From Verrucomicrobiota bacterium (GTDB taxonomy: Bacteria > Verrucomicrobiota > Verrucomicrobiia > Limisphaerales > JACQFS01), in contig JACQFS010000170.1 in assembly GCA_016199935.1 (NCBI GenBank), forward strand, positions 1 to 64,000: a stretch of DNA of 64,000 bases, read 5' to 3'. Positions 37,714 through 46,620 of this stretch are shown here, piece after piece. The notes beneath the pieces were generated by a model. It did not search any database. It was not told the DNA's origin and saw only the letters and a program-made list of their open reading frames with translations. A program made the position numbers and the translations under genes. Positions within the stretch are counted from its first letter, which is position 1. Every line of letters starts with the position of its first letter.

Positions 37714-40700
37714 GTGAGAATCGTTTCCGTCCATCGCGCACGAGCCGTTCAAGCCTTTGTGCTCGCGCTGGCTTTGCCGCTCACCGCGGCGGAGTCAGGC
37801 CGCCTGGCCGACCACACGCTCCGGCAGATCGAGGCGCTGCATCAGGAAAAACTCGCGCGCACGCCCGCGCAGCAGAAGCTCGACTCGCAACTCATCTACG
37901 GCGCGAAGGGCGCGCGCGGCGAACTCATCGCCGCCGGCATTACGAACCTGCAGGTGGATCTCCAGTTCGCCCCGGACGGCCGCGTGCTGGTGGATCTCGA
38001 CGCCTTGGTTTCCGATTCCCTGCTCGCGCAAATCCAGTCGGGTGGCGGCCAAGTCCTCCACAGTTCGCCCCGGTATCAATCGATCCGCGCGCTCGTGCCC
38101 GTGACGCTGGTGGAAACCCTGGCCGCGCGCGCGGATGTCCGCTTCATCCGCCGCGCCGCGCTCGCGCGCACGAACCGCCTGCCCGGGCCCGGATCGCCCG
38201 TCCTCAACGCCTCGGGCGGCGGCGTGATCGCCAACGCCGGCAGCGTCACGTCGCAAGGCGACATTGCGCACAATGCCAACCTCGCCCGCAGCACGTTCAA
38301 CGTGGACGGCACCGGGGTGAAAGTCGGCGTGCTTTCGGACAGCGCGGATTACTACACGAACTCCCAGGCCACGGGCGACCTGCCCATCATCACCATTTTG
38401 CCGGGCCAATCCGGCATCGGCGCGGGCAACGCCGGCGAGGGCACGGCGATGATGGAGATCGTCCACGACCTCGCGCCGGGCGCGCAACTTTTCTTCGCCA
38501 CCGCGTTCACCAGCGACACGAGCTTCGCGCAGAACATTCGCGATCTCCGCACCGCCGGGTGCGACATCATCATCGATGACGTGACTTACTTCAACGAGTC
38601 GCCCTTTCAGGACGGTGCCATCGCGCAGGCCGTGAGCGACGTGTCCGCCAGTGGCGCGCTCTACTTTTCCTCCTCGGGAAATTCCGGCAGCAAAGATCAC
38701 GGCACGGCGGGAACGTGGGAGGGCGATTTCCTCGACGGCGGCTCGGCCGCCATCGGCCGCGGCGGACGGTTGCACGATTTCGGCGGGCTGACCTACGACA
38801 CCGTGACCTCGGCATCGAGCGGACGCGCGGATCTGTTCTGGGCCGACCCCGCGGGTGGCGCGACCAACGACTACGATCTCTACATCGTCAATTCGAGCGG
38901 CACCGTGCTGCGCAGTTCGACCACCACGCAGAACGGCTCCCAAAATCCTTACGAAAGCGTCAGCAGCCTCAACACCGGCGAGCGCATCGTCATCGTGAAA
39001 TTTTCCGGCGCCGGCCGCTTCCTGCATCTGGACACGGGCCGGTCCGCGATTTCGTTGAGCACCTCGGGCATGACCCGCGGGCACAACGCCTCGGGCGCGA
39101 GCAACGCCTTCTGCGTCGCCGCGGTTCCCGTGCCCATTCCCACCGCGCCGTTCTCGGGCGGAGCCGCGAATCCCGTCGAGACCTTCAGTTCGGACGGACC
39201 GCGGCGGATGTTTTTCAACGCGAACGGCACGGCCCTCACGCCGGGAAATTTTTCCTCCACCGGCGGGCAGTTGTTTCAAAAGCCGGACCTCACCGCCGCC
39301 GACGGCGTGGCGACGACGGTGCCCGGGTTCAGTTCTTTTTTCGGCACCTCCGCCGCCGCGCCGCACGCGGGCGCGATCGCAGCGCTGGTCAAGTCGTTCA
39401 ACCCGTTGCTCACGCCGGCGCAGATCCGCGCGATCCTCACCGGCTCCGCGCTCGACATCGAAGCGGCCGGCGTGGATCGCGACTCGGGCGCGGGCATCGT
39501 GATGGCGCTGGCCGCGCTCCAGATCACGCCGCCGCCGGACATTCCGCGCCTCGTGCTCACCGGGGCCGCGCTCGCGGCGGAAAGTTGCACGCCGACGAAC
39601 GGGGTGATTGATTCCGACGAATTCGTCACGGTGAATTTTTCCATCGCCAACACCGGCTGGAAAAACACCTCCAACCTCGTCGTGACGCTGCTCGCGACCA
39701 ACGGCGTGAGCTTTCCCAGCGGCCCGCAAAATTTCGGCACCATCGTGACCAACGGCCCGGCGATCACCCGGCCGTTTTCGTTCGTCGCCAGCGCCACGTG
39801 CGGCGCGACGATCTCGTGCGTGCTCGATCTGCAGGACGGCACGAACTCACTCGGCCAGTTCACGAACACCTTTCTGCTGGGGGTCGCCATCACGAATGTG
39901 GTCAGCCTCACCAACAACAACCTGATCACCATCCCGACGAACGGCGCGACCGCCGGCGCCGCCACGGCCTACCCCTCGGTCATCAGCGTGTCGAACTTCG
40001 CGGGCACCGTGACCAAGATCACCGTCACGCTGCGGAATCTTTCGCACACCTTTCCCGACGACCTCGACATCCTGCTCGTCGGACCCGGGGGACAGAAGGT
40101 GGTGCTGCTGTCCGACGTGGGTGGCGGCAATGATCTGGTCAATGTCACCCTGACACTCGACGATTCGGTCGCGGCGCTCCTGCCCAATACGAGCCAGATC
40201 ACCAATGGCACTTATCGCCCGACGAACGTCGGCACCACTGACACGTTCAATTCGCCCGCGCCCGCCGGTCCTTACGGGACGAACCTGAGCGCGTTCGCCG
40301 GCGTCAACCCCAACGGGAACTGGTCGCTCTACGTCATGGATGATTCTTCCTCCGACATCGGATCGCTCGGCAGTTGGTCGCTCAACATCATCTCCACCAA
40401 TCTTTCCTGCTGCAACGGCGTGGGCATCTCCGACCTCGCGGCCGGCGCGGGGCCGCCACCGCCCGTAACCGTCACCGGAAGCAATTTCACTTTTGCGCTC
40501 ATGATCACGAACCTTGGCTCGGACCCGGCGACGACCATCACCGCAACCGACCAGCTTCCGCTGGGCGCAAACTTCGTCAGCGCCATCGCGAGCCAGGGCG
40601 GATGGACGAACGTCGGCACCAATGTCGTTTTCACCTTCACCAATCTCGGCATCGGCGGCGCGGCGACCGGCAGCGTCACCGTCGTCGCGGCGAGCGCCGG

Positions 40701-42357
40701 GCTGTTCACCAATCTGGTCAGCGTGAGCTCCTCGTCCATCGATCCGATCCCGGCGAACAACACGGCGACCGTCGTCGCCACGGTGCTGCCCGCGCCGCCG
40801 GTCGCCAGCTTCACCGGCAGCCCGCTCGCCGGCGCGCATCCGCTGCTGGTGGCGTTCACGGACACTTCGACGGGCACCATCACGAATCGTGCTTGGAATT
40901 TCGGCGACGGCGTCGTGACGAACGCCAGTTCCACCAACGTCGCCCACACCTACGCCTCCACCGGGACCAACACCGTGAGCCTCACCGCCAGCGGGCCCGG
41001 CGGGACCAACACGCTCGTCCGCACGAACTACATCTCGGTCACCAACCCGCCGCCGCCGCTGTTGAGCGTCAGCCCGGCCAGTCTGAACTTCGGCAACGTG
41101 CTCACCGGCCAGGTCGCGCAGGCGAGTTTCGTGGTGAGCAATCTCGGCGGCTCGCTGCTCACCGGTTCCGCAACGGTCGTGACCGGAGCGTTCGCCGTTT
41201 TTTCCGGCGGCTCGTTCGCCGTCGCGGCGGGCGGCTCGACGAATGTGGTGATTCATTTCACGCCAGCCGGCGGAGGCGGTGCGAGCAACGCGGTGGTGTT
41301 CGCCAGCGATGGCGGCGACTCGACCAATGCCGTGAGCGGCACCGGCGTGCTCGCGCCGATGGCCGACTTCAACGGCACGCCGACCAATGGAACCGCGGCG
41401 TTGACCGTGACGTTCGCCGACCTCTCGACCGGCACGATCACGAACCGCTTGTGGGTTTTCGGCGACGGCTTCGCGACCAACACGACCGCGACGAATCTCG
41501 CCCACACCTACGACGCGGCGGGCACCAACACCGTGAGCCTCACCGTCAGCGGGCCGGGCGGGACGAACACGCTCGCCCGCACGAACTACCTCAACGTCAC
41601 CAATCCGCCCGCAGCCGATCTCGCGGTGGCGGCCAAGGCTTCACCGGAGCCGATGGTCGTGAGCAATCAACTCACCTGCACCATCGCGATCACGAACCGC
41701 GGGACGCTGGACGCGAGCGCGGTCACGTTGAGCAACGACCTGCCGGCGGGCGTGTTCCTCATCTCCGCCACGAGCAGTCAGGGAACGTGCACCAATCTCG
41801 GCAGCGTCTTCGCGTGCGATCTCGGCGCGTTGACGAATGGCGCGGCGGCGACGGTCACGCTCATCGTGCGGCCGACGATTCCAGGTCTGCTCACGAACCA
41901 TTTCCGCGTGACCGCCGCGGAGTTCGACGGTGATCTTGCGAACAACACCGCGACCGTGATCACCACCGTCCTCGCCGACAGCGATGGCGACGGGATTCCG
42001 GACGTTTGGGAAATTGCGCACGGCCTGAATCCCAACGACCCCACGGACGCTGCGCGCGACAACGACGGCGACGGCCTCACCAACTTGCAGGAATATCTCG
42101 CGGGCACCGATCCGAACGACGCGCAAAATTATCTGCACATCGTCGCGGTCGCGGCGGCGGGCGGGGACACGCTCGTCTCCTTCAGCAGCGTGACGAACAA
42201 AACCTACCGCGTGGAAAACAGTGATGACTTTCCGCCCGGCGCGACGTGGCAGACGCTCTTCGACAATCTCGCCGGCACGGGTGGCACGCTGACGATGACG
42301 AACTCCAACACCATCGCCCTGCCCCGGCGCACGTATCGCGTGCGCCTGCTGCCGTGA
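37714..42357 (+). CDS. large secreted subtilase/S53-like peptidase with PKD, choice-of-anchor D and DUF11-like repeats
   Basis: VGVLSDSADYY, GEGTAMMEIVHDLAPGAQLFFATAF, DIIIDDVTYF, FFGTSAAAPHAGAIAAL; PKD repeats (WNFGDGVVTNAS..., WVFGDGFATNTT...); Ca-binding DSDGDGIPDVWEIAHGLNP. Confidence 0.88.
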   Translation: MRIVSVHRARAVQAFVLALALPLTAAESGRLADHTLRQIEALHQEKLARTPAQQKLDSQLIYGAKGARGELIAAGITNLQVDLQFAPDGRVLVDLDALVSDSLLAQIQSGGGQVLHSSPRYQSIRALVPVTLVETLAARADVRFIRRAALARTNRLPGPGSPVLNASGGGVIANAGSVTSQGDIAHNANLARSTFNVDGTGVKVGVLSDSADYYTNSQATGDLPIITILPGQSGIGAGNAGEGTAMMEIVHDLAPGAQLFFATAFTSDTSFAQNIRDLRTAGCDIIIDDVTYFNESPFQDGAIAQAVSDVSASGALYFSSSGNSGSKDHGTAGTWEGDFLDGGSAAIGRGGRLHDFGGLTYDTVTSASSGRADLFWADPAGGATNDYDLYIVNSSGTVLRSSTTTQNGSQNPYESVSSLNTGERIVIVKFSGAGRFLHLDTGRSAISLSTSGMTRGHNASGASNAFCVAAVPVPIPTAPFSGGAANPVETFSSDGPRRMFFNANGTALTPGNFSSTGGQLFQKPDLTAADGVATTVPGFSSFFGTSAAAPHAGAIAALVKSFNPLLTPAQIRAILTGSALDIEAAGVDRDSGAGIVMALAALQITPPPDIPRLVLTGAALAAESCTPTNGVIDSDEFVTVNFSIANTGWKNTSNLVVTLLATNGVSFPSGPQNFGTIVTNGPAITRPFSFVASATCGATISCVLDLQDGTNSLGQFTNTFLLGVAITNVVSLTNNNLITIPTNGATAGAATAYPSVISVSNFAGTVTKITVTLRNLSHTFPDDLDILLVGPGGQKVVLLSDVGGGNDLVNVTLTLDDSVAALLPNTSQITNGTYRPTNVGTTDTFNSPAPAGPYGTNLSAFAGVNPNGNWSLYVMDDSSSDIGSLGSWSLNIISTNLSCCNGVGISDLAAGAGPPPPVTVTGSNFTFALMITNLGSDPATTITATDQLPLGANFVSAIASQGGWTNVGTNVVFTFTNLGIGGAATGSVTVVAASAGLFTNLVSVSSSSIDPIPANNTATVVATVLPAPPVASFTGSPLAGAHPLLVAFTDTSTGTITNRAWNFGDGVVTNASSTNVAHTYASTGTNTVSLTASGPGGTNTLVRTNYISVTNPPPPLLSVSPASLNFGNVLTGQVAQASFVVSNLGGSLLTGSATVVTGAFAVFSGGSFAVAAGGSTNVVIHFTPAGGGGASNAVVFASDGGDSTNAVSGTGVLAPMADFNGTPTNGTAALTVTFADLSTGTITNRLWVFGDGFATNTTATNLAHTYDAAGTNTVSLTVSGPGGTNTLARTNYLNVTNPPAADLAVAAKASPEPMVVSNQLTCTIAITNRGTLDASAVTLSNDLPAGVFLISATSSQGTCTNLGSVFACDLGALTNGAAATVTLIVRPTIPGLLTNHFRVTAAEFDGDLANNTATVITTVLADSDGDGIPDVWEIAHGLNPNDPTDAARDNDGDGLTNLQEYLAGTDPNDAQNYLHIVAVAAAGGDTLVSFSSVTNKTYRVENSDDFPPGATWQTLFDNLAGTGGTLTMTNSNTIALPRRTYRVRLLP

Positions 42358-42358
42358 C

Positions 42359-43042
42359 TCAGCCCTGCTCGCGCAGCAGCAACTCCACGTAGGGCAGATC
42401 CGCGGGCACCGTCACCTTCGGGTTCGGCGTCGCGCTCTCCACCAATCGCACGGGTTGGCCGATGAGTTCGCACGCCGCCGTGTCGTCGGTCAGCACCAAC
42501 CCGCGCTCGCGCGCGGTGGCCAGTGCGCGGCGGATGATGGACACGCGAAACGTCTGCGGCGTCTGCACCGCCCACAATTTTTCCCGGTCGAGGTGGCGCG
42601 CGATGGTGCGGCCGTCGGCGGATTCCTTCACCGTGTCGGTCACGCGCATCGCGGCGACGGCGGCGCCGGATTCGCGCGCCGCGTCCATCGTGGCGCGGAT
42701 GAGCGCCTTGGTGGTGCAGGGCCGCGCGCCGTCCTGAATCGCGACGATCTCCGTCGCGGGCGCGAGCGCGTCGAGACCGTTGGCGACGGAGTCCTGTCGC
42801 GCCGCGCCGCCGAGGACGAGCCGCCACGGAAGCTGCACGTCGAGTTCGATGGCGAGTTCCTCGAACGCCGGCCGCAAATCTTCGCGCGTGACGATCAGGA
42901 TTTCATCAATCTCCGCCACGCCGTCGAACCGCTGCCACGTGTGGCCCACGATGGGGATGCCGCCGATCTCGAGGAAGAGCTTGTCCACGTTCGGCCCCAT
43001 GCGGGTGCCGCGCCCGGCGGCGACGATGATGGCGGAGTTCAT
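42359..43042 (-). CDS. ispD: 2-C-methyl-D-erythritol 4-phosphate cytidylyltransferase
   Basis: MNSAIIVAAGRGTRMGPNVDKLFLEIGGIPIVGHT; VAIQDGARPCTTKALI; WAVQTPQTFRVSIIRRAL; LTDDTAACE. Confidence 0.93.
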   Translation of the reverse strand: MNSAIIVAAGRGTRMGPNVDKLFLEIGGIPIVGHTWQRFDGVAEIDEILIVTREDLRPAFEELAIELDVQLPWRLVLGGAARQDSVANGLDALAPATEIVAIQDGARPCTTKALIRATMDAARESGAAVAAMRVTDTVKESADGRTIARHLDREKLWAVQTPQTFRVSIIRRALATARERGLVLTDDTAACELIGQPVRLVESATPNPKVTVPADLPYVELLLREQG

Positions 43043-43096
43043 GGCGCGAGGTTTGAAGTTCGGCGCGCAAAGCGCAAGGTTCGAGTGGCGAGGAGC

Positions 43097-43200
43097 CCGG
43101 ACGGTCCCCGTCTGCAGCGGCTCCGCAACGAAGAACGCGCCCGACAACCCTCAACCGCTTCGCGATCCCACGCGCTGCGGCCCGGGACGGGCCGCGCTCC
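43097..43200. repeat. palindromic intergenic repeat, related to 54877-55023
   Basis: cggacggtccccgtctgcagcggctccgcaacg and cgctgcggcccgggacgggccgcgctcc. Confidence 0.65.
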
Positions 43201-43202
43201 GC

Positions 43203-44930
43203 TCACTTCCCCGCGCGCCAGTCGAGCAGCTTCAACTGGAGCGACACGCGGCCGTTGTATTCGTTGCGCTCGGGCGCGAAGGCAAGGTCGAAATTTCCCT
43301 CTGGCATCTTCGAGTCGCCGCAGCGCCACCACACGACCTCGTGCGTGACGCCGTCGCCAGTGACGAACAGTTTTGCGTGCTGCTGCTCGCGGCCCATGCG
43401 CTGCGGCGGGCGCGCGAGGCGCAGGCCGCGCATCAGGAATTGCAACGGCGGGTTGCCCTGACCGAAGGGGTTGAGTTGTTCAAGCTCGTCCAGCAGGCCG
43501 AGCGTAAGGTCGCGCGCCGAAAGCTCCGCGTCGAGCCGAAGCACGGGGCGAAGCTGGTCGGGCGAGAGCGAGCGTTGGACGAGTTCGTTCAGGCGCGTGC
43601 GCAGCGCGTCCACGTTTTTCGGATGGATCGAGAGACCCGCGGCCATCGCGTGGCCGCCGTGGCGCAACAGCAAATCGTCACACGCGCGCAGTCCGGCGGC
43701 GAGGTCGAAGCCCTCGATGCTCCGACCCGAGCCGCGCCATTCGTGACCGTCGCCGCCGAGGACGATGGTCGGCCGGTAAAATTCGCGAAGCACGCGCGAG
43801 GCAACAATGCCGACGACACCGACGTGCCACATCATCTCGCCCTCGACGATGGCGAAGTCGCGCGCGGGGTCGAAGCTCTGGCGCAACCGCGCGGTGAGAT
43901 TGTCGGCGATGCCGCGCTCGATGTCCTGCCGCTCGCGGTTCCGAGCATCAAGTGAGTGCGCGATGGGCAGCGCGTCTTCGAGCGAGCGGGCGAGGACGAG
44001 ATCGAGCGACTCCTCGGCGGTTTCGAGGCGGCCGGCGGCGTTGAGGCGCGGGCCGAGTTGAAAACCGACTTCATACACGCCCACGTCGCCTTTCACTGCC
44101 GCGACTTCCTTCAGCGCCACGAGGCCGGGGCGCGTCGTGCTCGTGAGCCGGAGCAGGCCGGCGTGGACGAGGATGCGGTTTTCTCCGACGAGCGGCACGA
44201 GATCGGCGACGGTCGCAAGCGCGACGAGGTCGAGCAGCGGCTTGAGATCAAAGGCGTCGGCGCCCGCGAGGCCGGTGGCGCGTCCGTGTTTGAGCAGGGC
44301 GTGGGCGAGCTTGAAGGCGAGGCCGGCGGAGCAGAGTTCCGTGAAGGAAGTTGAGGGTTGAGAGTTGAGAGTTGAGAGCTGCGGATTCACGAGCGCCACG
44401 GCGGCGGGCGCGGGTGAGCTGACCTGGTGATGATCGAGCACGATGACATCCACGCCGCGTTCGCGGAGCCACGCGATGGTCTCCACGGCGGTCGAGCCGC
44501 AGTCCACGGCGAGCAGCAGCTTCACCGGAAATTTTTGCAGGCACTTCTCCACGCCGTCGCGCGTGAGGCCGTAGCCCTCGGCCATTCGGTGCGGGAGATA
44601 TTGGTGAACCTTCCAGCCGAGCGCGCCGAGCACCTCGGTGAGCAGCGCGGTGGAGCAGACACCGTCCACGTCGTAATCGCCGAAGATGACGAGCGGCTCA
44701 TCCGACGCCCGCGCGCCGAAAAGACGCTCGACGGCGGCGCGCATATTCGGAAGCAGGAACGGGTCGGCGAGATTTTTCAGGCGCGGCGCGAGGAAGGCGG
44801 CGGCGGACTCGACCGAAGTGTGACCGCGGTTGACGAGGCATTGCGCAAGCAGGGGCGGAAGCGCGAGCGGTGTGGCGAGCTGGTTCACGAGCAACGGCTG
44901 CGGGGCCGCAAGTGACCAGCGGAATTTCAT
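43203..44930 (-). CDS. recJ: single-stranded-DNA-specific exonuclease RecJ
   Basis: LVIFGDYDVDGVCSTALLTEVL (DHH family), DVIVLDHHQVSSPAP, GRSIEGFDLAAGLRACDDLLLRHGGHAMAAGLSI. Confidence 0.95.
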   Translation of the reverse strand: MKFRWSLAAPQPLLVNQLATPLALPPLLAQCLVNRGHTSVESAAAFLAPRLKNLADPFLLPNMRAAVERLFGARASDEPLVIFGDYDVDGVCSTALLTEVLGALGWKVHQYLPHRMAEGYGLTRDGVEKCLQKFPVKLLLAVDCGSTAVETIAWLRERGVDVIVLDHHQVSSPAPAAVALVNPQLSTLNSQPSTSFTELCSAGLAFKLAHALLKHGRATGLAGADAFDLKPLLDLVALATVADLVPLVGENRILVHAGLLRLTSTTRPGLVALKEVAAVKGDVGVYEVGFQLGPRLNAAGRLETAEESLDLVLARSLEDALPIAHSLDARNRERQDIERGIADNLTARLRQSFDPARDFAIVEGEMMWHVGVVGIVASRVLREFYRPTIVLGGDGHEWRGSGRSIEGFDLAAGLRACDDLLLRHGGHAMAAGLSIHPKNVDALRTRLNELVQRSLSPDQLRPVLRLDAELSARDLTLGLLDELEQLNPFGQGNPPLQFLMRGLRLARPPQRMGREQQHAKLFVTGDGVTHEVVWWRCGDSKMPEGNFDLAFAPERNEYNGRVSLQLKLLDWRAGK

Positions 44931-44934
44931 GCGG

Positions 44935-45573
44935 TCAGTTGGCGGAGTGCCCCGCGCGTTTCAAGAACTCAAAGACCATGACGATCGCCTTCTCGCCGAA
45001 GAACGCGAGCATCGTGAACCATGCGGCCGTCACGAGCGCGAGCGCGTAGGCAAACCAGACGAGCACGCCGTCCTCCTCCATCATCGCCAGCGCGAGCAGC
45101 AAAATGGAAAAGCCGGGCGGCTGGTTGGTGAACGGAATCGGAATCGGCAGCGCGAGCAGCGCCGCGAGCACGACGATGAGGAGCGCGTTGAAGGCGCGCG
45201 CCGGCCGCGTCTGGAGCCAGACGGTGCGGCGCGGGCGGACGACCTTTTCCACCCAGCGCAGAAACCTGATGCTGCCGTTGACCACCCGGATCTGGAAGCC
45301 CGGCGGAAGCACGCGGTCGCCGATGAAGCGCGGCAGCCCGCGCGGTTCGGGGAACACGAGGCGATACGCGAGGAAGATGATGACGACGCCCAGCACGGTG
45401 CTGAAGCCGGGCAGCGGAATCGGCTGCACGAACGGCAGGCAGAGCAGCACGATCAGGAGATAGACCCCGCGGCCCTCGGTGCGGCGGATCAGATCATTGA
45501 GGGTGAGTCCGCCCGGCGGCACCTCGGCGCGCACGACCGCTTCGAGATCCTTGGAGAGCGGGGTGTGGTGCAT
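44935..45573 (-). CDS. exopolysaccharide synthesis ExoD-family membrane protein
   Basis: GRGVYLLIVLLCLPFVQPIPLPGFSTVLGVVIIFLAYRLVF...ALLALPIPIPFTNQPPGFSILLLALAMMEEDGVL. Confidence 0.88.
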   Translation of the reverse strand: MHHTPLSKDLEAVVRAEVPPGGLTLNDLIRRTEGRGVYLLIVLLCLPFVQPIPLPGFSTVLGVVIIFLAYRLVFPEPRGLPRFIGDRVLPPGFQIRVVNGSIRFLRWVEKVVRPRRTVWLQTRPARAFNALLIVVLAALLALPIPIPFTNQPPGFSILLLALAMMEEDGVLVWFAYALALVTAAWFTMLAFFGEKAIVMVFEFLKRAGHSAN

Positions 45574-45609
45574 CGCGCGGCGGGAGAGTGGACGCGGCGG
45601 TGTCTGAAC

Positions 45610-46602
45610 TCAAGCCGGCGGCGGAGTTTTCCGTTCGCGCGCCGCGGCGAGGAGCGAGACAACCACGGAGAGCACGATGATGCCGATGACAACACCGAGC
45701 GAGTAGCCGGTCGGGATCGTCCACCAATTCGCCACGAGCATCTTGATGCCGATGTAGGCCAACACGACGGCGAGGCCGTATTTCAAATAGCGGAACAGCG
45801 CGATCGCGCCCGCGAGCACGAAGTAGAGCGAACGCAGGCCGAGAATGGCGAAGACGTTCGAGGTGAAGATGACGTAGGAGTTGGTGGTGACGCCGAAGAT
45901 CGCCGGGATGGAATCCACCGCGAAGATCAGGTCGGTGGTCTCGACCATCAGCAGCACGAGCGCGAGCGGCGTCAGCGCGAGCGTGGGCGAGGAGGCAATG
46001 CCGGCGTGGCTCCCGCCAGTGGGCAGGTGCGTGAAAAATTTCTGGCCGTCAAATTCCGCCGAGACGGGGCAGAGTTTCCGCGCGAGGCGAATGGCGAGGT
46101 TCCGTTCGGGGTGAACCTCCGCTTCGCCGCCGAAGCACATCTTGATGCCGGTGACGACGAGGAACACGCCCAGCGCGTAGAGCAGCCAGTGGAACTGCTG
46201 CACGAGCGCGACGCCCGCGCCGATCATCAGGCCGCGCATGACCAGCGCGCCGAAGATGCCCCAGAACAGCACGCGGTGCTGGTATTCCTGCGGCACGCGG
46301 AAGTAGGAGAAGATGAGCGCGATGACGAACACGTTGTCCATCGAGAGCGACAACTCGAGCACGTAGCCGGTGACGAACTCGTTCGTCTCCTGCAATCCCC
46401 AGCCGTCCACGAGTTGCGGCGCCACGGTCCACGCGAAAGCCATGGCCGCAAGGAACCACACCGTCGTCCACCCGAGCGCCTCGCGGAAGCGCACCACGTG
46501 CGCGCGTCGATGAAACACGCCGAGGTCAAGCGCGAGAAAGAAAATGACCGTGCCGAGAAAGCAGGCCCAGCGGGCCGAGAAGATTTCCGCCAGGGCGATC
46601 AT
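45610..46602 (-). CDS. TerC/Alx-family integral membrane protein
   Basis: ELSLSMDNVFVIALIFSYFRVPQEYQHRVLFWGI; VETTDLIFAVDSIPAIFGVT; AILGLRSLYFVL. Confidence 0.95.
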   Translation of the reverse strand: MIALAEIFSARWACFLGTVIFFLALDLGVFHRRAHVVRFREALGWTTVWFLAAMAFAWTVAPQLVDGWGLQETNEFVTGYVLELSLSMDNVFVIALIFSYFRVPQEYQHRVLFWGIFGALVMRGLMIGAGVALVQQFHWLLYALGVFLVVTGIKMCFGGEAEVHPERNLAIRLARKLCPVSAEFDGQKFFTHLPTGGSHAGIASSPTLALTPLALVLLMVETTDLIFAVDSIPAIFGVTTNSYVIFTSNVFAILGLRSLYFVLAGAIALFRYLKYGLAVVLAYIGIKMLVANWWTIPTGYSLGVVIGIIVLSVVVSLLAAARERKTPPPA

Positions 46603-46620
46603 GCGGGCGGCCGCGCGCGC

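Noticed and set aside
37795-39729. 644-aa minus-strand ORF
   Set aside because: Antisense to the large peptidase gene; Arg/Ala/Gly/His-rich shadow translation without domains.
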